Assembly (NCBI RefSeq): GCF_006716095.1 | Contig: NZ_VFOK01000001.1 | Coordinates: 1,085,375 to 1,149,374, forward strand | Direction: 5' to 3' | DNA from: Barrientosiimonas humi | Lineage (GTDB): Bacteria; Actinomycetota; Actinomycetes; Actinomycetales; Dermatophilaceae | Length of the DNA stretch: 64,000 nucleotides | Part shown: piece by piece, positions 34,029-42,363 of the stretch | How positions within the stretch are numbered: position 1 is the first letter of the stretch | How the letters are laid out: every line of letters starts with the position of its first letter | Program-made: the position numbers and the translations under genes | Notes under the pieces: model-generated | The model's database searches: none | Seen by the model: only the letters and a program-made list of their open reading frames with translations | Told to the model about the DNA's origin: nothing

Positions 34029-36089
34029 TCAGACCACCGAGATCGTCACCTCGGTGCCCTTGCGCACCGAGGTGCCGGACGTGGGGTCCTGGTTGCGCAC
34101 GGTGTCGAGCAGGCCGCCGAAGATGCGGTTGACCTTGACCTTCAGCCCCGCGCCCTCGAGGGTCTGGCGCGCCTGGGTGGTGCTCATGTCGAGCACCGAC
34201 GGCACGCTGACCATCTCGGGGCCCTTGGAGATCACCAGCGTCACCTGCTGACCGCGGAACAGGTTGCCCGACGCGGGGGTCTGGCTGATCACGCTGCCCT
34301 GGGGGACGGTGTCGCTGAACTCCTGCGGACCGGTGGTGACGGTGAGGCCGGTGCCGGTGAGCACGCTGCGGGCGGCGTCCTCGGTCTGCCCGCGCACGTC
34401 GGGCACCGCGATGGGCTGGCGGCCCTTGCTCACGACCAGCTGCACGGGGGAGCCGGCCTTGAGCTGGGCGCCGCGCGCCGGGCTGGAGCGGATCACCGTG
34501 CCCGCCGGCACGGTCTCGCTGAACTCCTGGGTGGGCGTCGGCACGGTCAGGCGCGCCTCGCGCAGCCGGGTGGTCGCGACCTGCTGGGTGGCGCCGACGA
34601 CCTCGGGCACCGTGAAGCGCTGCGGCCCCTTGGACACCCGGAGCACGACCGACTCCGAGCGCGGCTGGTCCGCGCCGGCGGCCGGCTCGGTGCGCACGAC
34701 GCTCCCGGCCGGCACCGTCTCGCTGAAGATCTCCGACACCTGGGCCTGCAGGCCGGCGGCGTCGATCGTGCCGATGGCCTTGCCCTGGGGCAGCCCCGCG
34801 ACGTCGGGCACGGCGACCTGCGAGCCGGGTCCGAGGGTGAACCACCACCCGGTGCCGCCGCCCACGAGCAGCAGCGCGAGCAGCGCGCCGATCAGCACGC
34901 CGCGGCGGCTGCGCCCGTCGGACGAGCCGGCCGGCGCGACCGACGAACCCGACCCCGACGTACGCCCTGGGCCGGGTCTCCCGGCCGGTCCGGAGAGCGC
35001 AGCGCCCGCGCCGGGGCCGCCCGGCCCGCCGCCCGGGCCGCCTCGTGCGGCGGGGCCGCCCTTGCGCGGACCGCGCGGACCGCGCGGGCTGTCAGGCCCA
35101 CCGGGCACCGGGGCGCGGTCGGTCGGTGGGCGGCGCAGCTGGGTGGTCTCACGGCTGCCGCGCCCGATGGTCTCGGTCGCCAGGTGCGCGTCGGCCTCGG
35201 GCGGGTCCTGCCCGTCCGGCGTGCGGTCCAGGTCGCTGGCGTCGAGCACGGCGCGGGTGCGGCGCAGCTCGTGCAGCATCTCGGTCGCGTCGTCGGGCCG
35301 CTGTGCCGGGCGCTTGGCCGCCCCCAGCGCCACCAGCTCGTCGAGCTCGGCCGCCACGCTCGGCACGACGTCGGACGGGCGCGGCACCGCCCCGTGCACG
35401 TGCTGGTAGGCCACGTGGATCGGGGTGTCGCCGCCGTAGGCCTTCTCGCCGGTGAGCAGCTCGTGCAGGATCAGCGTCGCGGCGTAGACGTCGGAGCGCT
35501 TGTCGGCCAGCCCGTGCTCGACCTGCTCGGGGGAGAGGTAGGCCGCGGTGCCGAGCAGCACGTCGTGATTGGTGGTCAGCGTCTCGGTCGTGAGCGCCCG
35601 GGCGAGCCCGAAGTCGGCCACCTTGACCACGCCGTCGTCGCCGATGATGACGTTCTCGGGCTTGACGTCGCGGTGCATCGTGTCGGCGCGGTGCGCGGCG
35701 CCGAGCGCCTCGAGCACCGGCTCGACGATGTCCAGGGCAGCCCGAGCGGTGAGCGGGGCGTCGCTGCGGATGACCTGGCGCAGCGTGCGCCCGCGCACCA
35801 GCTCCATCGCGAGGAAGACGTGCTCACCGTCCTGGCCCTGGTCGTACACCCCGACGACGTGCGGGTGCGACAGCCGGGCGGCCGCGCGCGCCTCGCGCCG
35901 GAACCGGGCGACGAACGCCTGGTCGCTGGCCAGGTCGCGGCGCATGACCTTGAGGGCGACCTCGCGGTCGAGACGGGTGTCCAGCGCGACGTAGACGGTG
36001 GCCATGCCGCCGTCGGCCAGGTGCGCGAGCACCTGGTATCGCCCGTCGATCGTCTGACCGACGAGCGTCGTCGCGGAAGGGGTGGACAC
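34029..36089 (-). CDS. Serine/threonine protein kinase with four PASTA domains (PknL-type locus)
   Basis: A 686-residue receptor kinase. The kinase domain (about 18-275) has K47 (VALKVM), catalytic D141 (HRDVKPEN), and DFG at 159-161. A Pro/Gly/Arg-rich juxtamembrane stretch leads to one membrane helix (about 395-420) and four extracellular PASTA repeats, which in relatives bind muropeptides or lipid II. The neighbourhood (aroG, Rv2175c-like gene, polyprenyl synthase, metF) matches the pknL locus of M. tuberculosis, whose kinase lacks PASTA domains as I recall. The GTG at 36089 is 6 bases after TACACT, a leaderless layout. Confidence 0.92.
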   Translation of the reverse strand: MSTPSATTLVGQTIDGRYQVLAHLADGGMATVYVALDTRLDREVALKVMRRDLASDQAFVARFRREARAAARLSHPHVVGVYDQGQDGEHVFLAMELVRGRTLRQVIRSDAPLTARAALDIVEPVLEALGAAHRADTMHRDVKPENVIIGDDGVVKVADFGLARALTTETLTTNHDVLLGTAAYLSPEQVEHGLADKRSDVYAATLILHELLTGEKAYGGDTPIHVAYQHVHGAVPRPSDVVPSVAAELDELVALGAAKRPAQRPDDATEMLHELRRTRAVLDASDLDRTPDGQDPPEADAHLATETIGRGSRETTQLRRPPTDRAPVPGGPDSPRGPRGPRKGGPAARGGPGGGPGGPGAGAALSGPAGRPGPGRTSGSGSSVAPAGSSDGRSRRGVLIGALLALLLVGGGTGWWFTLGPGSQVAVPDVAGLPQGKAIGTIDAAGLQAQVSEIFSETVPAGSVVRTEPAAGADQPRSESVVLRVSKGPQRFTVPEVVGATQQVATTRLREARLTVPTPTQEFSETVPAGTVIRSSPARGAQLKAGSPVQLVVSKGRQPIAVPDVRGQTEDAARSVLTGTGLTVTTGPQEFSDTVPQGSVISQTPASGNLFRGQQVTLVISKGPEMVSVPSVLDMSTTQARQTLEGAGLKVKVNRIFGGLLDTVRNQDPTSGTSVRKGTEVTISVV

Positions 36090-36148
36090 TCCCTGAGTGT
36101 ACGAATCCGGCCGGCCGGACCCGGTCAGGCTCGGCCGAGAAGGCGGGA

Positions 36149-37279
36149 TCAGAACCGGGCCATGTGCGCCTTGACCGCGCGGACGTAGCTCTTGGTGTCG
36201 GGGTACATGCCGTTCTTGCGCACGCCGCCGAGCCCCTGGTAGTACCCCGCGATCGCCTGGTCGGTGCTGCTGGCGTTCTGGGCGAGCCAGCGCAGGTAGA
36301 CCACGCCGGCGACCACGTTGTCCTTGGGGTTCATCAGGTTCAGCTCGCGCCCGGCGAGCCCGCTGCACCACTCACCGGTGCCGGGCATGACCTGCATGAT
36401 CCCGACGGCGTTGGCCACCGACACCGCCCGCTGGTTCCAGCCCGACTCCTGCCAGGAGATGGCCAGGGCCAGCTTCGGGTCGACGCCGTAGCGACGCGCG
36501 GTCGAGACGATCAGCGAGCGGGTCTCGCTGCGCGAGGGCACGTCGACCTCCTTCAGCGCGGCGCGGTTGCGCTCGGCGGACCGCACGACGTGGTCGGGGT
36601 AGGTGCGCCCGAGGAAGGTGTTGCGCGAGGACGGCTTGGCGGTGCGCGACTCCTTCTTCTTGTCGTCCTTCTTCTCGCCGCGCCGGTCGTCGCGCTTGTC
36701 GGACTTCTTGGGGTCCTTCTTCTTGCTGTCGTGCTTGTGATCCTTCTTCGGCGACCGCGCCTGGTCGCCGTCACCGCGGAAGCTCGCCGGCACCGGGACC
36801 TGCAGCTTCTGACCCACCGTGATGCGGTGCGGGTCGGCCAGCCGGTTGGCCTTCATGATCGAGCCCCAGCTGGTGTCGTAGTAGCGGGCCAACGAGATCA
36901 GGTTGTCGTTCCTGCGCACGGTGTGCGAGAGCGTACGGCGGGCCGGCGCCTTGTCCTTGGCCTCCTTCTTGGCCTTCGACCGGTCCGAGGCCTTCTTCTT
37001 GGCCTTGGGCTCGGGGGCCGCGGAGCGCTTGGGCATCTCGCCCGGGACCTGGATGGTGGTGCCGATGCGCAGCAGGCGCGGGTTCTCGAGCTTGTTCTTG
37101 GCCACCAGCGCCTTGATCGTCGTCTGGTGGCGCACGGCGAGCTTGGCGAGGGAGTCGCCGGGCCTGACGGTGTAGCGCTGCCAGGGCCGGCCGGTCTCAC
37201 GCTGCAGGGCCTGTGCGGAGGTCGCCTGCTCGGAGAAGACGTAGGGGTTGGCGGGAGGGGTGTAGTCCACGGGGGCCAT
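36149..37279 (-). CDS. LysM and lytic transglycosylase (SLT) domain protein
   Basis: A 376-residue protein with two LysM domains (about 35-80 and 115-165), a highly charged Lys/Asp linker (about 170-225), and a C-terminal SLT-type domain (about 255-375) with catalytic Glu in AISWQESGWNQRAV and GIMQVMPGTG. It should bind and cleave peptidoglycan glycan chains. Oddly, the N-terminus (MAPVDYTPPANPYVFSEQ) shows no signal peptide, and no start codon encoding one was found upstream in frame. A GGAAGGA site precedes the ATG. It may be co-regulated with the adjacent PASTA kinase. Confidence 0.85.
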   Translation of the reverse strand: MAPVDYTPPANPYVFSEQATSAQALQRETGRPWQRYTVRPGDSLAKLAVRHQTTIKALVAKNKLENPRLLRIGTTIQVPGEMPKRSAAPEPKAKKKASDRSKAKKEAKDKAPARRTLSHTVRRNDNLISLARYYDTSWGSIMKANRLADPHRITVGQKLQVPVPASFRGDGDQARSPKKDHKHDSKKKDPKKSDKRDDRRGEKKDDKKKESRTAKPSSRNTFLGRTYPDHVVRSAERNRAALKEVDVPSRSETRSLIVSTARRYGVDPKLALAISWQESGWNQRAVSVANAVGIMQVMPGTGEWCSGLAGRELNLMNPKDNVVAGVVYLRWLAQNASSTDQAIAGYYQGLGGVRKNGMYPDTKSYVRAVKAHMARF

Positions 37280-37428
37280 CGGGTGGTCCTTCCGTTCGCT
37301 GAGACGTCGGCTCCGGTGAGGGGGATGCGGATCCGTCGGTGCCGCCGCGGGGGCGTCAGCGACGCTAGCCAGGGTGGTCCTCCTCCTCCGGGAGGCGCGC
37401 CGTCCGCCCCCGCCCCTACGCTGGCCCG

Positions 37429-37830
37429 GTGACCGAGCCCCAGAACCCCCACCCGGCGCCCACCGAGGAAGACCTGGAGCTGGAGCGACTCGTCGCCGAC
37501 TGGCTGCCGGTGCCCGACTTCGCCGAGGCGATCGACGTGCGGCTGCGCGAGGCGCGGCGCCTGATCTCCGACCGCGTGGTGCTCGCCCACCGGGTGGGCG
37601 AGCGCCGGGTGATGGCCGTGCCGGCGGGGTTCGTGCAGGACGGTGAGGTGCTGCCCTCGATCCCCGGCACGCTCACCGTGCTCTCCGACGCCGGGCTCAG
37701 CGACCGGCAGGCACTGACCTGGTTGTTCACCCCTGACGACACGCTGCCGCTGCCGGGGGCGCCCATCGACATGCTGCGCGCGGGCCGCAAGGCCGAGGTG
37801 CGTCGGCGGGCGCAGGAGCTGCTGGCCTGA
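37429..37830 (+). CDS. Rv2175c-like DNA-binding protein
   Basis: A 133-residue protein with an N-terminal winged helix-turn-helix-like region (DWLPVPDFAEAIDVRLREARRLISD) and a C-terminal helical domain (LSDAGLSDRQALTWLFTPDD). It resembles M. tuberculosis Rv2175c, a DNA-binding protein phosphorylated by PknL. The kinase gene lies 1.3 kb away, supporting the same partnership. The acidic N-terminal tail contains only one Thr (PAPTEE), a possible phosphosite. The GTG at 37429 is 6 bases after TACGCT (37417-37422), a leaderless layout. Confidence 0.83.
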   Translation: MTEPQNPHPAPTEEDLELERLVADWLPVPDFAEAIDVRLREARRLISDRVVLAHRVGERRVMAVPAGFVQDGEVLPSIPGTLTVLSDAGLSDRQALTWLFTPDDTLPLPGAPIDMLRAGRKAEVRRRAQELLA

Positions 37831-37869
37831 GCCGCGTCACCGGCGGCGCACCGCGGCCCGGGGCCGGCG

Positions 37870-38955
37870 TCAGGCGTTGCGCTCGGTGGTGAGCGTCACC
37901 AGCTCGCCCAGCACGGTGCGGGCCTGGTCGTCGACGATGTCGGCGCTGCGCAGGGCCGCGGCCGCGACGTCGACGAGCTCGTCGATCAACCGCTCGACCC
38001 GTTCGACCGCGCCGCTGCCGGTGATGGTGTCGCGCATCCAGGCCAGGTCGTCGTCGGCGAGGTCGGCGTCGCCGAGCAGCGCCTCGAACCGCTCGGTGTC
38101 GGCGTCGTCGAGCGCGTCGAGGGTGTACGCCATCAGCACCGTGCGCTTGCCCTCGCGCAGGTCGTCGCCGGCCGGCTTGCCGGTGGCGGCCGGGTCGCCG
38201 AAGACGCCCAGCAGGTCGTCGCGCAGCTGGAAGGCCTCGCCGAGCGCGCGGCCGTAGCGGGCCAGGTCGTCCAGCAGCGCCTCGTCGCCGCCGGCGCACG
38301 CGGCGCCGATCAGCAGCGGCTGCTCGACGGTGTAGCGCGCGCTCTTGACCCGCGCGACGTGCCGGGCGCGGGCGATGCGCTCGTCGGTGGGGGCGTCGTC
38401 CCAGCCCAGCGCCGCCTCGAGCACGTCGAGGAACTGCCCGGCCATCAGCTGGGCGCGCATCGCATCGAACTCGCCCCGGCCCCGAGCCAGCTCTTCGGCC
38501 GGGAGCCCGCTGGTGGCGTACAGCTCGTCGGTCCAGGTCAGGCACAGGTCGCCGACCAGCACCGCGCCCGCGGCGCCGAACCGGTCGGTGTCGCCGAGCC
38601 AGGATCGGTCGGCGTGCAACCGGCCGAGGCGGCGGTGCACCGACGGCTGGCCGCGGCGGGTGTCGCTGTCGTCCATGACGTCGTCGTGCACGAGGGCGCC
38701 GGCCTGGAACATCTCCATCGAGCTGGCCGCCGTGACCAGGGCGTCGCTGTCGGCGCCGCCGGCCGCGCGGTATCCCCAGTAGAAGAAGGCCGCGCGCAGC
38801 CGCTTGCCGCCGCGCAGCAGGTCGGCCGCGGCCTGCAGCAGCGGCTCGGCGGCGGTGCCGATCGGCGCCAGCACCTGCTGCTGGGCCTTCAGCTGAGCGT
38901 CGATCGACGTCTGCACACGGGTGCGCAGCCGCTCGACGTCCAGGGGGTTGGGCAC
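37870..38955 (-). CDS. Polyprenyl synthetase family protein (IdsA-like)
   Basis: A 361-residue trans-prenyltransferase. GGKR (49-52), the first Asp-rich motif DDVMDD (91-96) and the second LRDDLLGVFGD are intact. It elongates allylic diphosphates with isopentenyl diphosphate; chain length (geranylgeranyl or longer, for menaquinone or carotenoids) cannot be read with certainty. The GTG at 38955 has an AAGGA site about 8 bases upstream. The position next to metF and the Rv2175c-like gene matches M. tuberculosis idsA2 (Rv2173). Confidence 0.9.
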   Translation of the reverse strand: MPNPLDVERLRTRVQTSIDAQLKAQQQVLAPIGTAAEPLLQAAADLLRGGKRLRAAFFYWGYRAAGGADSDALVTAASSMEMFQAGALVHDDVMDDSDTRRGQPSVHRRLGRLHADRSWLGDTDRFGAAGAVLVGDLCLTWTDELYATSGLPAEELARGRGEFDAMRAQLMAGQFLDVLEAALGWDDAPTDERIARARHVARVKSARYTVEQPLLIGAACAGGDEALLDDLARYGRALGEAFQLRDDLLGVFGDPAATGKPAGDDLREGKRTVLMAYTLDALDDADTERFEALLGDADLADDDLAWMRDTITGSGAVERVERLIDELVDVAAAALRSADIVDDQARTVLGELVTLTTERNA

Positions 38956-39023
38956 GAGATCGTCCTTCGAGATCGGGTGTGGCCACGAGCGTACGGCGTC
39001 GCCGCGCCCGTACGATCGGCGGC

Positions 39024-39899
39024 ATGTCTGCCGCGACGATCCCGCAGCTGCTCACCGGCGAGCGGACCGCGTACAGCTTCGAGTTCTTCCCTCCGAAGGA
39101 CGACGCGTCCGAGGCCGTGCTGTGGGAGTCGATCCGGCGCATCGAACAGGTGCGGCCGGCCTTCGTCTCGGTCACCTACGGCGCCGGCGGCAGCACCCGC
39201 GACCGCACCGTGCGGGTCACCGGCCGGATCGCCCGCGAGACGACGCTCACGCCGATGGCCCACCTGACCTGCGTCGGGTCGTCGGTGAGCGAGCTGCGCC
39301 AGATCGTCGGCGAGTTCTCCGCGGTGGGCATCCGCAACGTGCTGGCGCTGCGCGGCGACCCGGCCGGCGGGCTCGGGCAGCCCTGGACTCCGCACCCCGA
39401 GGGCCTCGACCACGCCGACGAGCTGGTCACCCTGGTGCGCTCGCTGGGGTCGTTCACGGTCGGCGTCGCGGCCTTCCCCGACAAGCACCCCGAGTCGGGC
39501 ACCCTCGAGGACGACGCCGAGGTGCTGGTGCGCAAGGCCGACGCCGGCGCCGAGTTCGCGGTGACGCAGATGGTCACCGACGTCGACACCTACCTGCGGC
39601 TGCGCGACCTGGTCGCCGCGCGGGGGAGCGACCTGCCGATCGTGCCCGCGCTGATGCCGGTGACGCGGTACGGCCAGCTGCAGCGGATGACCGAGCTCAA
39701 CGGTCAGCCGCTCGCCGAGGAGGTGCTGCGGCGCATCGAGGCGGTCAAGGACGACCCGGCCGAGGTGCGCCGCGAAGGGATCCGCATCGCCACCGAGCAC
39801 GGCCGCCGACTGATCGCCGAGGGCGCCCCCGGGCTGCACTTCATCACGATGAACCGCTCCACCGCCACGCTCGAGGTCTTCGCCCGCCTGCAGGACTGA
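39024..39899 (+). CDS. metF: Methylenetetrahydrofolate reductase
   Basis: A 291-residue TIM-barrel flavoenzyme making 5-methyltetrahydrofolate for methionine synthesis. The catalytic Glu region SFEFFPPK, FVSVTYGAGGS, MAHLTCVG, NVLALRGDPAG, and GAEFAVTQMV match the family. The ATG at 39024 lies 7 bases after TACGAT (39011-39016), a leaderless layout; it diverges from the polyprenyl synthase gene with a 68-base gap. Confidence 0.94.
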   Translation: MSAATIPQLLTGERTAYSFEFFPPKDDASEAVLWESIRRIEQVRPAFVSVTYGAGGSTRDRTVRVTGRIARETTLTPMAHLTCVGSSVSELRQIVGEFSAVGIRNVLALRGDPAGGLGQPWTPHPEGLDHADELVTLVRSLGSFTVGVAAFPDKHPESGTLEDDAEVLVRKADAGAEFAVTQMVTDVDTYLRLRDLVAARGSDLPIVPALMPVTRYGQLQRMTELNGQPLAEEVLRRIEAVKDDPAEVRREGIRIATEHGRRLIAEGAPGLHFITMNRSTATLEVFARLQD

Positions 39900-40171
39900 A
39901 TTTGTTCGGCTCCTCGCGGGTTCCACCTCGCAAGCTCGGTGGTCCCCGGTCGTCGCCGAACTGCCGTCCACGTTGGGGTGCGCCACCGTCCCGGTGGGGC
40001 TTGCGTGCGCGGGTTCCACCGCGCCCAACGGTTCAGGCTGACGACGCGCCGCGGTGCCCCGGCGAGCGCTACCGTGCACATGGGGCCAGTCCCTGGGGAA
40101 GCAAGGCCCCGCGGCGGCGCAGCACGACTGGATGCCTCCCGGCGGTCAAGGAGCAGGCAGGGGAACGAATC
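39900..40171. other. Intergenic region with hairpins and a 17-bp direct repeat
   Basis: Near-identical sequences cgcgggttccacctcgc (39915-39931) and cgcgggttccaccgcgc (40008-40024) are 93 bases apart, and the second can fold (gcgcgg / ccgcgc). A ccacc / ggtgg hairpin lies between. TACCGT (about 40070) may be a -10 for the next gene, and an AAGGAG at about 40148 lies before its start. No gene is visible. Confidence 0.5.
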
Positions 40172-40737
40172 ATGAAGACAGCCCCCGCAGCAACCATCGG
40201 CACACTGCTCCTGGGGGCATGGCGCTCTCCGGGACGGGCTCTGCTGCGGAGAGCGGTGTACCCGAGCCCCCGCCTCCGGAGAGCACGAGATCTGCTGTGG
40301 ACCCACAGCAGAACGCACGCGCGGTCGCTGCTCGTGCCCGGCTGGAGACGGTGAAGCGGAGCTACCCCGGCCAGGTAGACGGTGCCTACATCGTGCAGGG
40401 TCGGCTGCACGCGATCCCTACCACCAAGGCTGCCGAGCAGGCTCTGCGCTCTCAGGGAATCGTCCCCGAACCCGGGAAGGTGCCCGAGAAGGAGCTGAGG
40501 GCCAAGCAGCAGCGGTTCGAGCTCGCCCTCAAGAAGCAGGGGATCCCTTTCCCGGTGGGCATCGGGACCGACGTCGAGTACGGCACCGTCTCCGTGGACG
40601 TCCTCGACGTCTCCCCCTCCAGGCCGGCAGTCACCGACCTCGCCCGGCAGTTCGGGGTCGCAGTCAACGTCATCACCACGCAGGAGGTGCCTGCCTTCTC
40701 CGTCCAGCCGACCGGTGGGCGCGGGGGGCTTCCTTAG
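40172..40737 (+). pseudogene. Exported protein gene with a frameshift in the signal peptide
   Basis: The ATG at 40172 opens MKTAPAATIGTLLLGA, a good signal-peptide start with an upstream AAGGAG, but runs out of frame. From 40219 the next frame reads MALSGTGSAAESGV, the missing hydrophobic end and Ala-rich cleavage site, then a 150-residue mature protein ending FSVQPTGGRGGLP. One extra G in the five-G run at 40213-40217 would join the two into a roughly 189-residue secreted protein. Codon use is less GC-biased than in neighbours. The mature domain (KRSYPGQVDGAYIVQGRLHA) is not recognised. Confidence 0.65.
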
Positions 40738-41264
40738 CCGACCTCGGCGGCCTGGCCGGCGGTGATCCGCAGCAGCTCGTCGTACGTCGTGCGCAGCACC
40801 ACGCACGGGTGACCACCCGAGGCCCACACGTGGTCGTAGCGCCCCAGCGAGACGTCGACGACGGTGTCGACCGGGCGCAGCAGCCCGACCGGGGCGACGC
40901 CGCCGATCGCGAATCCTGTGATGGCTCTGACGGTTTCGGCGTCGACTCTGGACAGTGAGGCGAGGTCGAGCAGGCCGGTCACCTGGATCTCGTCGACCCG
41001 GTGCCCGCCGGACGTCAGCACCAGCAGCGGGCGCCGCGAGCCGTCGTCGTGCTCGGCCTCGAACAGCAGCGAGCTCGCGATCTGTCCGACCTCGACGTCG
41101 AGGGCCGCGGCCGCCTCGGCGGCCGTGCGCGCGGGCTGACCGAGGTCGACGAGCGGCCCCTGGGCGGACTGCTCCTGCAGGACGGTCCGCACCCGGGCCA
41201 CGCCCTCGTGCTGGCGCAACCGGGGGCTGTCGGTGGTCGGAGCGATGCTGTCGCCTGCGGTCAT
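40734..41264 (-). CDS. YbaK/EbsC family aminoacyl-tRNA deacylase
   Basis: A 176-residue protein of the YbaK/ProX family that clears mischarged tRNA (for example Cys- or Ala-tRNAPro). The core SSLLFEAEHDDGSRRPLLVLTSGGHRVD, the AITGFAIGGVAPVG loop and the C-terminal YDHVWASGGHPCVVLRTTYDEL are typical. The ATG is 6 bases after TACCGT on the minus strand, a leaderless layout. Its end overlaps the preceding convergent gene by 4 bases. Confidence 0.86.
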   Translation of the reverse strand: MTAGDSIAPTTDSPRLRQHEGVARVRTVLQEQSAQGPLVDLGQPARTAAEAAAALDVEVGQIASSLLFEAEHDDGSRRPLLVLTSGGHRVDEIQVTGLLDLASLSRVDAETVRAITGFAIGGVAPVGLLRPVDTVVDVSLGRYDHVWASGGHPCVVLRTTYDELLRITAGQAAEVG

Positions 41265-41304
41265 GGCCGGACGGTAGTCGCCCAGCAGGCGACCGCGCTC
41301 GGGG

Positions 41305-41335
41305 TTGACGCGATGTCAGAGCGCGGAGGTACTCT
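41305..41335 (+). promoter_or_regulatory. Promoter of the SOS mutagenesis cassette
   Basis: TTGACG (41305-41310) and TACTCT (41330-41335) are separated by 19 bases. The LexA box begins 8 bases after the -10, so repressor bound there would cover the transcription start. Confidence 0.5.
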
Positions 41336-41343
41336 TCTCGGCA

Positions 41344-41359
41344 TCGAACATTTGTTCGA
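41344..41359 (+). promoter_or_regulatory. LexA (SOS) box
   Basis: TCGAAC-ATTT-GTTCGA is a perfect match to the actinobacterial LexA operator TCGAAC-N4-GTTCGA. It lies 82 bases upstream of the DUF6504 gene, first of the cassette ending in dnaE2 and dinB. Confidence 0.9.
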
Positions 41360-41441
41360 TCAGGGCGGGTGCTCGGGCACCCGGTCGCCCGTGACGCAGC
41401 GGGCCGAGACGGCTCGGGGCCGGACGCGAAGGAGAGCGACG

Positions 41442-41777
41442 ATGCGCAGCTATCAGGACCAGATCGAGGTGCGCGTCGCCGTGCCCGACGAGGGCGAGCC
41501 CGGCACCGAGCAGACCCCCACGATGTTCGTCTGGCGCGGCCGGCTCTACGTCGTGCGCGCCGTGCTGAGCCGGTGGCGGGCCCGGGCCGACTGGTGGCGC
41601 ACGGCCTTGCAGACCGAGGGCAGCGCGGCGCTCGCCGCCGTCGTGGCGCCCGAGCAGACCGTCTGGCGCGTCGAGGCCAGCCCTGGCCGGCAGCTGGGCG
41701 TCGGCACCTATGACCTGGCGTGCGCGCCCGAGACCGGCGGCACCGTGCGCTGGACCTTGCTGCGCGTCGCCGACTGA
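41442..41777 (+). CDS. DUF6504 family protein
   Basis: A 111-residue protein, first gene after the LexA box. It begins MRSYQDQIEVRVAVPDEGE and contains FVWRGRLYVVRAVLSRW and VGTYDLACAPETGGTVRWTLLRV, suggesting a small beta-rich fold with an RGR/W-rich face that might bind nucleic acid or protein. Members, as I recall, sit beside dnaE2 or dinB in actinobacteria. AAGGAGAG precedes the ATG by 6 bases. The function is unknown; regulation and position point to translesion synthesis. Confidence 0.75.
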   Translation: MRSYQDQIEVRVAVPDEGEPGTEQTPTMFVWRGRLYVVRAVLSRWRARADWWRTALQTEGSAALAAVVAPEQTVWRVEASPGRQLGVGTYDLACAPETGGTVRWTLLRVAD

Positions 41778-41814
41778 CCACCCGCCCGCACCACTTCCGC
41801 AGGAGGAAGAGCCC

Positions 41815-42360
41815 ATGGCCACACCCATCGCAGCAGCGACCCCGTCCGGCCGCGCCACCCGCCCGGTGCGGACCGCGACCGCGAAGACGACGAAGAGCAG
41901 GGCGAGCGCGCCGACCGCACGGGCGACGCCGCGCTCGTCCGTGCCCACGGCCCCGGTCGCCGGTGCCGTGCTCGAGCTGGTCGAGCGCTCGCGCACCGGG
42001 CTGCTCGCCGCCTGCCACGCCTCCGGTGCGGCCGAGCGGTTCACCCTGGCCCACCTCGCGGCGCTGCGGGCCGGGGCGGCTCTTCTCGCGGCCCGCGGCC
42101 AGGCCGGTCGCCGCTCTCGTCCGCGCAGCGTCTGGGAGACCATCCCGGCCGCGGCTCCCGAGCTCACCGAGTGGGCGACGTTCTTCGCCGGCACCGCCCG
42201 GCGTCGGCAGGAGCTCGAGCGCGGCGCCGAGGCGAGCGTCCGCGAGGCCGACGACCTGGTGCGGCAGGCCGAGACCTTCCTGGAGCTGGTGCTGGCCCAC
42301 CTCGGGCTGCCGGTGCAGGCCTCGGTCACCACCTGCATCACCCCGATCACCCGAGCCTGA
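41815..42360 (+). CDS. SAV_6107-type HEPN domain protein
   Basis: A 181-residue protein. Residues 1-45 are basic and Thr/Ala/Arg-rich; residues 45-175 form a helical HEPN-like domain (LELVERSRTGLLAACHASGAAERFTLAHLAALRAGAALLAARG and READDLVRQAETFLELVLAHL). The R-x4-6-H RNase motif of many HEPN toxins is not obvious, so it may be a binding rather than nuclease module. AGGAGG lies about 11 bases before the ATG. It precedes dnaE2 by 3 bases and is under the same LexA box. Confidence 0.72.
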   Translation: MATPIAAATPSGRATRPVRTATAKTTKSRASAPTARATPRSSVPTAPVAGAVLELVERSRTGLLAACHASGAAERFTLAHLAALRAGAALLAARGQAGRRSRPRSVWETIPAAAPELTEWATFFAGTARRRQELERGAEASVREADDLVRQAETFLELVLAHLGLPVQASVTTCITPITRA

Positions 42361-42363
42361 GCC

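Noticed and set aside
37280-37428. Possible c-di-AMP (ydaO-type) riboswitch before the LysM-transglycosylase gene
   Set aside because: Relatives often have one before cell-wall hydrolase genes, but the leader here is about 85 nucleotides and I could not align the conserved core.
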